Assembly: GCF_021233415.1 (NCBI RefSeq)
Contig: NZ_CP089466.1
Location: 310,001-374,000, forward strand
Source of the DNA: Halobacterium litoreum
Lineage (GTDB): Archaea > Halobacteriota > Halobacteria > Halobacteriales > Halobacteriaceae
Direction of reading: 5' to 3'
DNA length: 64,000 nucleotides
Under the pieces are notes generated by a model, which saw only the letters and a list, made by a program, of their open reading frames with translations, had not been told where the DNA came from and made no database searches. Positions 17,311-24,330 of this stretch are shown here, one piece after another. The translations under genes and the position numbers were made by a program. Positions within the stretch are counted from its first letter, which is position 1. Every line of letters begins with the position of its first letter.

Positions 17311-17733
17311 GTGCGCAGACGCCAGTTCCTCGCCGCCGCGCCCGCCGTCGCCCTCGGCACGGCCGGCTGTCTCACGCCCTCCGACTCGCCGTCTCGGCCG
17401 CGCGCCCGTCTCCACGCCGTCTGGTTCGTGAACGACAGCGACGAGGCCTGCGACGTTTCGGTCGCCGTGACCGACGGCGACGGCGAGACTGTGTACGAGA
17501 CTTCGTTCCGACTCGGGGCGGCGGGCGGCGACGGCCCGCCGGCGAACGTGAGCCGCGAACCGCCCCTCGACGACCCCGACGCGTACACTGTGGAAGCGAC
17601 CGTCTGCGACGAGACGGCGACCGTCGACACGACGAAGTGGGCGTCGGCGGGCGAGAACTGCGTGACGGCGAAGTTCGTGCGGACGACTCGCGGCGACGTC
17701 CGCGTCGCGCCCCAGACCTACGAGAACTGCTGA
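17311..17733 (+). CDS. Tat-exported lipoprotein, function unknown
   Basis: A 140-residue secreted protein starting with GTG. The N-terminus has a twin-arginine motif (RRRQFLAAAP) and a lipobox ending in TAGC (about residue 20), so it should be exported folded through Tat and anchored by lipid, as is common in haloarchaea. The mature part is a single small beta-rich domain containing the cysteine pairs CDVS, TVCDE, ENC and ENC-end, which may form disulfides outside the cell. Transcribed alone between the orphan E1-alpha and a convergent RAM-domain gene. Confidence 0.72.
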   Translation: MRRRQFLAAAPAVALGTAGCLTPSDSPSRPRARLHAVWFVNDSDEACDVSVAVTDGDGETVYETSFRLGAAGGDGPPANVSREPPLDDPDAYTVEATVCDETATVDTTKWASAGENCVTAKFVRTTRGDVRVAPQTYENC

Positions 17734-17734
17734 C

Positions 17735-17971
17735 TTACGACGCGGACAGCGAGACGTACGTCTTCGTGTCGGTGACGCCGGCGGCCGTGCCGATGCGCTT
17801 CGAGACGGTTTCGAGGACGTTGTGGACCTCGTCGCCGTCCACCTCCGCGATGATGTCGTACTGGCCGGCGACGACGTGCGCGGCGGTGACGCCGTCGAGT
17901 TCGGCGACGTGGTCGCGGACGTCGTTGGCGGCACCCGCTCCCGCCTTCACCATGATGAACGCGTGAACCAT
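17735..17971 (-). CDS. Stand-alone RAM (Lrp/AsnC C-terminal) domain protein
   Basis: A 78-residue protein that is a single RAM domain: MVHAFIMVKAGAG, GVTAAHVVAGQYDIIAEVDGDE and TDTKTYVSLS match the ligand-binding half of Lrp/AsnC regulators, without a DNA-binding helix-turn-helix. Such proteins form ring oligomers and bind amino acids or similar small molecules. The start is the ATG at 17969-17971. It is divergent from the TrkA gene; a second RAM protein follows TrkA at 18738, so the two probably work with it (inference). Confidence 0.88.
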   Translation of the reverse strand: MVHAFIMVKAGAGAANDVRDHVAELDGVTAAHVVAGQYDIIAEVDGDEVHNVLETVSKRIGTAAGVTDTKTYVSLSAS

Positions 17972-18059
17972 ACGAACACGAAACACCCCTGACAGCAAAA
18001 GTATTGCTACGTGGTAACGCGGCACAAACATATTTGGCGTGTCACGTCGTACGGGCCGT
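17972..18059. promoter_or_regulatory. Divergent promoter between RAM protein and TrkA genes
   Basis: Toward TrkA, AACATATTTGG at about 18027-18037 is a TATA-like box placed about 25 bases before the ATG, giving a nearly leaderless message. Toward the RAM gene, CAATACTTTTGC (gene strand, about 17998-18009) is a similar box about 30 bases before its ATG. The 88-base gap is small enough that one regulator could control both. Confidence 0.5.
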
Positions 18060-18737
18060 ATGCGCATCGTCATCATCGGGGCTGGGCGCGTCGGTCTGCG
18101 GACCGCGCGCGTCATCGCCAACGAGGGCCACGACGTGACGGTCGTGGAACGCGACTACGACAAGGCCGAACGGGCACGCAAGGAGGACTTCGACGTCATC
18201 GAGGGCGACGGCTCCAGCGAAGACGTACTGATGGAAGCGGACCTCGACAGCGCGGACGCCTGCGGCGCGCTCACCGGCGACCTCAACACCAACTTCGTCG
18301 CGTGCATGGTCGCGAACCACCACGGCTGTCGCACCGTCCTCCGCATCGACGAGGACTACCGCGAGGACATCTACCGGAAGTACGCCGACGAGGTCGACGA
18401 AATCGTCTACCCCGAGCGCCTCGGCGCCATCGGCGCGAAAAACGCCTTACTCGGCGGGAACGTCACCGCCATCGCGGACCTCGCGGAGAACCTCCAGGTC
18501 GTCCAGTTCACCGTCACGCAGGACGCGCCGATGCGCGGGTACACGCTCAGCGAACTCGAACTACCGTCTCGCGCCCGGATGCTCGCGTTCGGGAAACGGG
18601 ACGGCGCGCTCGGCCTGCCGCTCCCGGACGACACGCTCGAAGTCGGCGACCGAATCGCCGTCCTCGCCGAGTTCGGGCGGCTCGACGACGTGCGCCAGAT
18701 ACTCGTCGGGAGCGAGGCCGCGGCGGAGGGGATGTAG
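18060..18737 (+). CDS. TrkA-family potassium channel/transport regulator (RCK domains)
   Basis: A 225-residue cytoplasmic protein with an N-terminal RCK/TrkA-N domain (dinucleotide loop MRIVIIGAGRVGLRTA; acidic strand end VVERD) and a C-terminal TrkA-C domain from about residue 140 (APMRGYTLSELELPSRARMLAF, GDRIAVLAEF). These proteins bind NAD or nucleotide and gate a potassium transporter (TrkH/KtrB type), which is not in the window. It abuts a RAM-domain gene with no space, and another lies divergent, so the three form a compact unit. Confidence 0.88.
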   Translation: MRIVIIGAGRVGLRTARVIANEGHDVTVVERDYDKAERARKEDFDVIEGDGSSEDVLMEADLDSADACGALTGDLNTNFVACMVANHHGCRTVLRIDEDYREDIYRKYADEVDEIVYPERLGAIGAKNALLGGNVTAIADLAENLQVVQFTVTQDAPMRGYTLSELELPSRARMLAFGKRDGALGLPLPDDTLEVGDRIAVLAEFGRLDDVRQILVGSEAAAEGM

Positions 18738-18971
18738 ATGGCGGTCACCGCCTACATCATGGTGAAGGCGAACACCGGCGACGCCGACCGCCTGCTCTCG
18801 GACATCGCCGGCATCGACGGCGTCGTCGACGCGCACGTCGTCGCGGGCGACGTGGACATCATCGCGAAAATCGAAGTCGACTCGCCCGCCGACGTGAAGG
18901 ACATCGCCGCGAACCAGATTCAGCAGACGGACGGCGTCGAGGACACCGAGACGTACATCTCGATGTCCTAG
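18738..18971 (+). CDS. Second stand-alone RAM domain protein, downstream of TrkA
   Basis: A 77-residue single RAM domain (AYIMVKANTGD, VVDAHVVAGDVDIIAKIEVDS, EDTETYISMS), paralogous to the protein at 17735. The ATG follows the TrkA stop directly with no spacer, implying one message and probable stoichiometric production. The last four bases overlap the convergent gene at 18968. It likely senses a small ligand; whether it binds TrkA or the partner RAM protein is unknown. Confidence 0.87.
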   Translation: MAVTAYIMVKANTGDADRLLSDIAGIDGVVDAHVVAGDVDIIAKIEVDSPADVKDIAANQIQQTDGVEDTETYISMS

Positions 18972-19432
18972 AGCGGGGTTCCCTCGGCGTTCTGCGCCGC
19001 GCGGTTCCGCATCGACTGGACCTTCTCCGTGTAGTCGTAGCCGGGAATCACGCCCTCGAACCACGTCCCCTCGACGTAGTTCACGAGCGCCAGCGCGTCG
19101 TCTGCGGCCTTCCCCTCTCGGGGGTCGAGAGCCAGCGCGACGCGCACGTCGTCGGCGTGCTTCGACACGTCCGTGACGGTCACATCGTCCGCGAGGGTCA
19201 CGCCGTCGGCGTCCTGCACGCGGCGGTCGAACGTGTCGTACCAACCGTCCTCGACCACGTCCGCGACCGGTTCGGTCGTCGCGGCGTCCAGCGTCGGCAC
19301 CCACACCTCGATTTCTACTGCGTCGCCGTCGACTGCGATTTCGGCCGTCCAGTCGTTCGTCGTCGGCGCGAACCCCTCGCTCGTGCGCTCGAAGCGCGCG
19401 TGCTCGGCGAACTCGGCTGCCACGTCAGTCAT
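18968..19432 (-). CDS. Uncharacterised haloarchaeal protein (DUF5813-like)
   Basis: A 154-residue soluble acidic protein with strand-rich N-terminal half (FERTSEGFAPTTNDWTAEIAV, VEIEVWVPTLDAAT) and a helical C-terminal end (YTEKVQSMRNRAAQNAEG). I believe it matches the haloarchaeal DUF5813 family, but this is recall of family look, not a search. No catalytic motif is seen. It overlaps the RAM gene by four bases at the 3' end. The start is the ATG at 19430-19432. Confidence 0.65.
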   Translation of the reverse strand: MTDVAAEFAEHARFERTSEGFAPTTNDWTAEIAVDGDAVEIEVWVPTLDAATTEPVADVVEDGWYDTFDRRVQDADGVTLADDVTVTDVSKHADDVRVALALDPREGKAADDALALVNYVEGTWFEGVIPGYDYTEKVQSMRNRAAQNAEGTPL

Positions 19433-19528
19433 GAGTGACAACAGGGCTCGCGAGCGCTTGGGCGTTGCGCTCCCGGCCGTTCCGCTGGCTATACGTACGT
19501 CGGGCGGCCACACCGTACCAGTCCGAGG

Positions 19529-19909
19529 ATGTCCACGCAGACGCTCCGCCGACTGGAGGCCGTCGCGCTCGTCGGCGTCGGTGGGTTCGCGGGCGCGAAC
19601 CTCCGGTACGCCGCCGCCCTACTCTGGCCCGGCCTCCCCGGCACGCTCGCCGTGAACGCCGCCGGCAGCCTCGCGCTCGGGTTCATCGTCTACGAGGCCG
19701 CCGGCCGCGGTGTGCTCGCCGACGAGTCCCGGACCGTCCTCGCCACCGGCTTCCTCTCCTCGCTGACGACGTACAGCACGTTCGCCGTCCAGACCGCCCA
19801 GTCTGCGCCCGTCTGGATGGTCGCGAACGTCCTCGGGAACTACGCGCTCGGCTTCCTCGGCGTCGTCGTGGGGCGCTGGCTCGCGGTCACCTACGGGGGT
19901 GGGCGGTAG
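19529..19909 (+). CDS. crcB: Fluoride channel CrcB/Fluc, first copy
   Basis: A 126-residue four-helix membrane protein. GGFAGANLRYAA near the N-terminus, VNAAGSLALGF in helix 2, GFLSSLTTYSTFAVQ in helix 3 and VLGNYALGF in helix 4 match the Fluc family. These dual-topology dimers export fluoride and protect against its toxicity. Its TAG stop shares its last base with the GTG start of a second crcB, so the two are made from one message and may form a heterodimer. Confidence 0.92.
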   Translation: MSTQTLRRLEAVALVGVGGFAGANLRYAAALLWPGLPGTLAVNAAGSLALGFIVYEAAGRGVLADESRTVLATGFLSSLTTYSTFAVQTAQSAPVWMVANVLGNYALGFLGVVVGRWLAVTYGGGR

Positions 19910-20256
19910 TGCTGCCGCCCGCCCACCTCGTCGGCACCGGCGGCGCGCTCGGTGCCGTCCTCCGGTACGCCGTCGAGCAGTACGTCACCGTCGAGGGATA
20001 CCCCGCGAGCACGCTCACCGTCAACGTCCTCGGGACGTTCGTACTCGCCGCGCTCACGTTCGCGAACGCCGGGAACGACGCGATGCTGCTGTTCGGCACG
20101 GGCGTCTGCGGGTCGTTCACGACGTTCTCCTCGTTCAGCGTCGACGTGGTCGGTCTCGTGGAGAACGAACGCTACGCCGTCGCCGCCGGCCACGCGCTCG
20201 GCAACCTCGCGGGCGCCGCCGCCGGCGTCGGCCTCGCGTGGCTCCTGTTCGCCTAA
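19909..20256 (+). CDS. crcB: Fluoride channel CrcB/Fluc, second copy
   Basis: A 115-residue four-helix protein with GGALGAVLRYAVEQY, TVNVLGTFVLAALTF, GTGVCGSFTTFSSFSVDV and ALGNLAGAA. It starts at the GTG 19909-19911, overlapping the stop of the first copy by one base. Pairs of crcB genes often encode two subunits locked in opposite membrane orientations. No fluoride riboswitch-like structure was recognised ahead of the first copy, but the leader is short. Confidence 0.91.
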   Translation: MLPPAHLVGTGGALGAVLRYAVEQYVTVEGYPASTLTVNVLGTFVLAALTFANAGNDAMLLFGTGVCGSFTTFSSFSVDVVGLVENERYAVAAGHALGNLAGAAAGVGLAWLLFA

Positions 20257-20304
20257 GTGCGCGAATCCGGTGGACTCATTACGCGTTCGTCGCGTCTCGC
20301 AACC

Positions 20305-21063
20305 ATGTCCATCGACTGGAGTGGGGTCAGTCACGTGACGAAAGTCGACCCCGCCGAGGACCTGCCCGCGGACCTGAGCGTCCTCGGCCACACCGACCTG
20401 GTCATCGTCGGCGGGTCCGACGGCGTCACGGAAGCGAACTCCCTCGACGCCATCGAGCGCATCGCCGAGTCCTGTGACGTGCCCGTGTTCCAGGAGCCGT
20501 ACAGCGCGAGCCACGTCTCCTCGGACACCATCGACGCCGCGGACTTCCTCTCGATTCCCGCCGTCTACAACGGCGACCGAGCCAACTTCGTCGCGAAACA
20601 CGTCGAGTTCTTCGCGGAAGCCGGGAAGAAACCCGAGGAACTGCTCGGCGCGAGCATCCCCGTCGTCGGCGACCTCATCGCGTCGAAGGGCCGCGAAGCC
20701 GTCGCCGACCTCACCGAGAACGTCCTCGCGGAGGGCTACGTCGTCCAGAACCTCGACTCGAAGGCCGCCGCCGAGTCCGGCGTCGACCGCACGTACTCCC
20801 CGGACGAGGTCGCGGGCGCCGCGCTCGCCACCGAGTCCTTCTACGACTTCCCCATCTTCTACGTCGAGTACTCGGGCACCTACGGCGGCCCCGAGGACGT
20901 CGAAGCCGCCGCGCAGTACTTAGAGGACACCGCGCTCCTCTACGGCGGCGGCATCCAGTCCCACGAGCAGACGACGGAGATTCTGGACGCCGGCGCGGAC
21001 GCCGTCGTCGTCGGCGACTGCTTCCACGACGACCCCGCCCAGTTCCTCGATACGATTCCCTGA
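20305..21063 (+). CDS. PcrB/GGGP synthase-family TIM-barrel prenyltransferase
   Basis: A 252-residue TIM-barrel protein. HVTKVDPAEDL at the N-terminus, LVIVGGSDGVTE, VYNGDRANFVAKHVEFF and the C-terminal phosphate-binding ALLYGGGIQS and ADAVVVGD are the family landmarks. Geranylgeranylglyceryl phosphate synthase attaches the first isoprenoid chain to sn-glycerol 1-phosphate, the committed step of archaeal lipid synthesis, and HMG-CoA reductase for the chain is at 56552. Haloarchaea can carry more than one member, so this could be the main enzyme or a paralog. The ATG at 20305 gives the family start. Confidence 0.82.
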   Translation: MSIDWSGVSHVTKVDPAEDLPADLSVLGHTDLVIVGGSDGVTEANSLDAIERIAESCDVPVFQEPYSASHVSSDTIDAADFLSIPAVYNGDRANFVAKHVEFFAEAGKKPEELLGASIPVVGDLIASKGREAVADLTENVLAEGYVVQNLDSKAAAESGVDRTYSPDEVAGAALATESFYDFPIFYVEYSGTYGGPEDVEAAAQYLEDTALLYGGGIQSHEQTTEILDAGADAVVVGDCFHDDPAQFLDTIP

Positions 21064-21064
21064 C

Positions 21065-21400
21065 TCACTCGCTGACCAGCCACAGCCGGTCGATGACCCC
21101 CTCCCGAACCCGGTAGACGCCGACCGCTTCCCGTTCCTCCCCGCCCTGTTCGAGTCGCTCGTGGTCCACGACGTACTCCCCGAGTGTCATCCGGGACAGA
21201 ATCTCCACCGTCGGCTCCACGGACTCGAACAGCCCGCCGTACAGCTCTCGAATCTCCGCCTCGCCGACCGCCATCGGTTCCTCCCCGTCGATTTCCGCGA
21301 CGACGGCGTCCTCGGCGAACTGCGCCACGAACGCCGCCACGTCGCCGTCGTTGTACGCCTCGACCTGTCTGTCCACCACACTCTCCGGGTCGCTCGCCAT
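21065..21400 (-). CDS. NTF2-like / SnoaL-family protein
   Basis: A 111-residue single-domain protein of the cone-shaped NTF2-like fold: VVDRQVEAYNDGDVAAFVAQFAEDAVV, then REL YGGLFES, ILSRMTLGEYVVDHERLEQ and AVGVYRVREGVIDRLWLV. Members are ketosteroid isomerases, polyketide cyclases or ligand-binding scaffolds; the pocket residues do not allow a choice. It converges on the prenyltransferase gene with one base between stops. Confidence 0.82.
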   Translation of the reverse strand: MASDPESVVDRQVEAYNDGDVAAFVAQFAEDAVVAEIDGEEPMAVGEAEIRELYGGLFESVEPTVEILSRMTLGEYVVDHERLEQGGEEREAVGVYRVREGVIDRLWLVSE

Positions 21401-21460
21401 ACTCGTCGTGGTCCCGCGATGGCTTAAGAAAGTACGGACGGCGTCGCTCGGTTCGACTCA

Positions 21461-21586
21461 CGCAGCGGAGCATCCGCGACCCGAGGGGCGCGAGGCGGCG
21501 AAGCCGCCTCGGAATGCGCGAACGGGGAGCGGAGTGACCCGTGAGCGGTCCGAAGGACCCGGAAGGGTCGCGGATGCTCCGCTGCG
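21461..21586. repeat. 126-nt structured region: 22-bp perfect arms with nested hairpins
   Basis: The outer arms 21461-21482 and 21565-21586 are perfect inverted repeats of 22 bases. Inside are CGAGGCGG-CGAAG-CCGCCTCG (21491-21511), CGGG..CCCG (about 21523-21542) and GGTCC-GAA-GGACC (21547-21559). Together they would fold into a branched, cloverleaf-like structure. No open frame uses the region convincingly. It could be a structured RNA or a folded mobile element. Confidence 0.7.
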
Positions 21587-21656
21587 AGTGCCGTCAGCGC
21601 GAGCAGCGGCCGACGACCGACTAACGCGAGCGAAGCGAGCGGCTGGAGGGAGGAGT

Positions 21657-21724
21657 GCTTTTTCCGCAAGTTTTTGCCGAGTGAGGCGAGGCAGCGCCGC
21701 GCCTCACGCAGCGCAAAAAGTGCG
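21657..21724 (-). repeat. Gene-end hairpin element, copy 1
   Basis: On the minus strand the order is CTTTTTGCGCTGC, a GC hairpin (GTGAGGCG...CGCCTCAC), then TCGGCAAAAACTTGCGG and AAAAAGC. The flanks match copies 2 and 3 at 34104 and 34452, while the hairpin bases differ. It lies 3' of tRNA-Leu and its palindromic fragment, read in the same direction. It resembles a terminator but is longer and more conserved than needed. Confidence 0.7.
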
Positions 21725-21725
21725 A

Positions 21726-21812
21726 TGCGAGGGGTGGGATTCGAACCGCCCGCAGACGGTCGCTCACTGCGTTCGCGCTGCGTCTGCTGTGCTTCGAATC
21801 CACCCTCTTCTC
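21726..21812 (-). other. Palindromic partial copy of the tRNA-Leu 3' end
   Basis: Bases 21726-21747 repeat exactly the 22 bases at 21841-21862, that is the acceptor and T-arm end of the neighbouring tRNA-Leu. Further along, 21793-21807 carries a slightly shorter inverted copy, and between them CGCAGACG/CGTCTGC pair, so the whole folds as one hairpin. It cannot fold as a tRNA because there is no D-arm or anticodon arm. It may be the footprint of an integration at the tRNA or a duplication. Confidence 0.6.
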
Positions 21813-21840
21813 GTCTACTCGCGTTCGCTCGCAGAACGAG

Positions 21841-21923
21841 TGCGAGGGGTGGGATTCGAACCCACGAACCCCTACGGGAGCGGGTCTTAAGCCCGCCGCC
21901 TTTGGCCGCTCGGCCACCCTCGC
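21841..21923 (-). tRNA. tRNA-Leu (anticodon UAA)
   Basis: The reverse strand folds as a class II tRNA: acceptor GCGAGGG/CCCTCGC with discriminator A, D-arm beginning GTGGCCGAGC, anticodon stem GCGGG/CCCGC with loop CTTAAGA (anticodon TAA), a long variable arm and a T-arm GTGGG-TTCGAAT-CCCAC. The CCA end is not encoded, usual for haloarchaea. It reads UUA, a rare codon at this GC content. Confidence 0.95.
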
Positions 21924-21955
21924 GTGTCCACGTGGGGTCGGGGGAGAGAAGTCGG

Positions 21956-22132
21956 TTACGGTGTGTTTCGGCGGTCGCGGACGGCGACCGAGGCGCCCCA
22001 GCCGACGCTGGCGCCGAGGATGGCAAAGCGGTGGTCGAGCGTCCAGTCGACGCCGAACGCGAGCGTGGCGGCGACGGTGGCGAGGACGAAGACGCCGGTG
22101 GCGGCGCGCAGGCCGCGGTAGGCCGAGCGCAC
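21956..22132 (-). CDS. Very small membrane protein after ferredoxin
   Basis: A 58-residue protein starting with GTG three bases after the ferredoxin stop. It has two hydrophobic stretches (ATGVFVLATVAATLAFGV and FAILGASVGWGASVAV) with a positive C-terminus (VRDRRNTP), the pattern of a two-helix membrane hairpin. The tight spacing suggests it is the second gene of a ferredoxin operon. It is short and has no recognised family, so it is moderately supported. Confidence 0.55.
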   Translation of the reverse strand: MRSAYRGLRAATGVFVLATVAATLAFGVDWTLDHRFAILGASVGWGASVAVRDRRNTP

Positions 22133-22134
22133 GC

Positions 22135-22476
22135 CTACCAGTCGACGGAGAGGGTGCCGTCGCCGTGGGGGTCGGGCGCGATTTCCTCGTCGGTACGTCG
22201 GTCGACGACGTGGATGGCGCCGTCGCCTTTCTTCGCGGGGCAGGCGTCGGCGGCGGCGACGTTGTGGTCGAGTTCGTCCTCGTCGAAGAAGTACGTCTTC
22301 GGCTTCCCGAGGCCGGACGCGATGTCCATCTCCCAGTTCGCGGAGACCTCCGCGCACTTGCCCGCGCCGAAGCACTTGTTCGCCTCGTAGACGAGCTTGT
22401 AGGGTTTCTCCTCGACCGGCGGTGCGTCCGACTCGCCGATGTCGCTCGGGTTCACGGCGCCCTCGGAGTCGCTCAT
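22135..22476 (-). CDS. Ferredoxin with three cluster cysteines (3Fe-4S type)
   Basis: A 113-residue protein with a long acidic halophilic N-terminal extension (about 22 residues), then YEANKCFGAGKCAEVS and AADACPAKKGDGAIHVVD. Only Cys35, Cys41 and Cys79 are present, spaced C-x5-C..C as in single 3Fe-4S cluster ferredoxins; a 4Fe-4S cluster would need a fourth ligand. It probably donates electrons to a monooxygenase or other partner, which is not visible here. It is followed by a small membrane protein gene. Confidence 0.82.
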   Translation of the reverse strand: MSDSEGAVNPSDIGESDAPPVEEKPYKLVYEANKCFGAGKCAEVSANWEMDIASGLGKPKTYFFDEDELDHNVAAADACPAKKGDGAIHVVDRRTDEEIAPDPHGDGTLSVDW

Positions 22477-22544
22477 TGCCGGAGATTAGAAACGAGTGGT
22501 CTTTCGGCTTTCGGTCGCCGCGAGCGCCGCGGGTGCGGCGTTCG

Positions 22545-23087
22545 TCAGTCGTGGATTTCGACGCGCTCGATTTCGACGTCCTCGGTCGGACGGTCGTTGG
22601 CGTCGGTGTCGACGTTCCCGATGGCTTCGACGACGTCCATGCCGTCAGTGACCTTCCCGAAGACCGCGTGGCGGCCGTCGAGGTGGGGCTGGGCGTCCAG
22701 CGTGATGAAGAACTGGCTGCCGTTCGTGTTCGGGCCGGAGTTCGCCATCGAGAGGACGCCCGGGCCGTCGTGGCCGAGGTCGTCGTGGAACTCGTCGTCG
22801 AACTGGTAGCCGGGGCCGCCGCGACCGGTGCCGGTCGGGTCGCCGCCCTGAATCATGAAGCCCTCGATGACGCGGTGGAAGAGCACGCCGCTGTACAGCG
22901 AGTCGCCGCGAATCTCGCCGGACTCGGGGTCCTCCCACGTGACGGTGTCCGGTGCGGGGTCGGCGTCCGCGGCGGGGTCGTGTTCCGCGAGGTTCAGGAA
23001 GTTCTCGACCGTTCGCGGCGCCTTCTCGTCGTACAGTTCGATGTCGATGTCGCCTTCGCTGGTGTGGAGTGTCGCCTCGACAGTCAT
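22545..23087 (-). CDS. Cyclophilin-type peptidyl-prolyl isomerase
   Basis: A 180-residue single-domain cyclophilin. [26 protein letters not shown] holds the catalytic Arg and the substrate wall, and [19 protein letters not shown] the rest of the active site; [14 protein letters not shown] follows. It catalyses proline cis-trans isomerisation during protein folding in the cytoplasm; no signal peptide is present. An acidic insertion ([24 protein letters not shown]) is typical of haloarchaeal members. The ATG at 23085-23087 gives the family start [14 protein letters not shown]. Confidence 0.93.
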   Translation of the reverse strand: MTVEATLHTSEGDIDIELYDEKAPRTVENFLNLAEHDPAADADPAPDTVTWEDPESGEIRGDSLYSGVLFHRVIEGFMIQGGDPTGTGRGGPGYQFDDEFHDDLGHDGPGVLSMANSGPNTNGSQFFITLDAQPHLDGRHAVFGKVTDGMDVVEAIGNVDTDANDRPTEDVEIERVEIHD

Positions 23088-23182
23088 CTCTACCGGAGGG
23101 AGGGACGCACGCCGGATAACCCTACCTACTCGCGGCGTCCGCGTCCGGCGGCCGTGACGCAGTTGCCGCGGTCGGTCTGCGC

Positions 23183-24241
23183 TCAGAACGACCGCAGGTC
23201 GGCGAGCACGTCCTCGGCGCTGCCGTCCGAGATAACTTCGCGGGCGGCCTCGATGCCGTCCTCGATGGACGGGACGTCCTCGCGGGCGTACATGCGGAGC
23301 GCGGCGTTCAGGAGGACGGCGTCGCGGAACGCGTCGCGGCGCTCGCCCGAAAGCACGTCGATGGTGATATCCGCGGAGTCGGCGGCCACGTCGTCGACGT
23401 GGAGGTCCTCGCTCTCGAAGTCCATGCCGTAGTCCGCGGTCTCGACGGTGAAGTCCTCGAGGTCGCTGCCGTCGTTCCACTCTGCGACCGCCGTCGAACC
23501 GGGGCGCACGTCGTCGTACCCCTCCATCCCCTGGAACATCAGCACGCGGTCGAACGTCGACTGCTCGCTCTCGCGGACGGTCTCGACGATTTTCTTCGCG
23601 AACGCGAGGTGGTAGAACGAGCCGAGGTGGACGTCCGCGTTCGCGGGGTTCGCGAGCGTCTCGACGGTGTTCACGAACGTCCGCACGCCCATGTTGTCCC
23701 GGCGGTCCCACAAAGCGTCCACGACGGGGTTGAAGTTCGGCTGGTAGTAGAAGCCGAAGCCGGTCTCGTCGACCATCTCGGCGCTCTCCTCGGGGTCGAG
23801 TTCGGTTCGGACGTCGAGTTCGTCGAGGACGTGCTTGTACGCCGTCTCCTTCTGGGACGGCACGTAGTCTCCGGAGTGGACGACGACGGGCGTGCCCGCC
23901 GCTGCCGCGACGACGCCGGAGGCGACGCCGAGCAGCGCGCTGCGTTCTTTCCCGTCGTAGTTCGCGCCGCAGTCAACGGGGTCGACGCTCGGTTCCGCAC
24001 TGACGACGCTCTCTTCGAGCATCACGTCGACGAACGCGCCGAGTTCCTCGCCGTCGTTTCGCTTCCAGCGGTTCGCCAGCCAGAATGCGCCGAGCGTGGT
24101 CGGGTCCGGGTTCAGGTCGAGGATGCGCTGGAACGCCTCTCGCGCCTGCTCGCGGGACATGTCCGCCGCGGACTTCGGGCCCGAGGCGACGACTTCCGTG
24201 TTCAGGCGCTTCAGCGGCCACTCGCCGTACGAGTCGCTCAT
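23183..24241 (-). CDS. TrpD2-like (anthranilate phosphoribosyltransferase family) protein
   Basis: A 352-residue protein of the nucleoside-phosphorylase/phosphoribosyltransferase type III fold. An N-terminal helical domain ([29 protein letters not shown]) is followed by [18 protein letters not shown] and [24 protein letters not shown], where TrpD has its GTGGD and HGN loops in altered form. The altered loops mean it is probably not the tryptophan enzyme; TrpD2/YbiB relatives bind nucleic acid or unknown substrates. No trp genes are nearby. Confidence 0.75.
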   Translation of the reverse strand: MSDSYGEWPLKRLNTEVVASGPKSAADMSREQAREAFQRILDLNPDPTTLGAFWLANRWKRNDGEELGAFVDVMLEESVVSAEPSVDPVDCGANYDGKERSALLGVASGVVAAAAGTPVVVHSGDYVPSQKETAYKHVLDELDVRTELDPEESAEMVDETGFGFYYQPNFNPVVDALWDRRDNMGVRTFVNTVETLANPANADVHLGSFYHLAFAKKIVETVRESEQSTFDRVLMFQGMEGYDDVRPGSTAVAEWNDGSDLEDFTVETADYGMDFESEDLHVDDVAADSADITIDVLSGERRDAFRDAVLLNAALRMYAREDVPSIEDGIEAAREVISDGSAEDVLADLRSF

Positions 24242-24330
24242 GCTATCGGCTTGGGATTACACCACGGTAAATCCACCCACTCGCGCGCGAACCGGTAGAC
24301 AGTAACCGGCCGACGCCCTACCGTCGCGTG

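Noticed and set aside
15819-17630. A 603-codon minus-strand frame
   Set aside because: The last 108 codons are a real small membrane protein; the upstream part is antisense to the orphan E1-alpha.
19433-19528. Fluoride riboswitch ahead of crcB
   Set aside because: I could not find the conserved pseudoknot pattern in this short leader; such switches are also not expected in most haloarchaea.
21726-21812. A second tRNA gene
   Set aside because: Only the acceptor/T-arm end is present; no anticodon arm can be folded.
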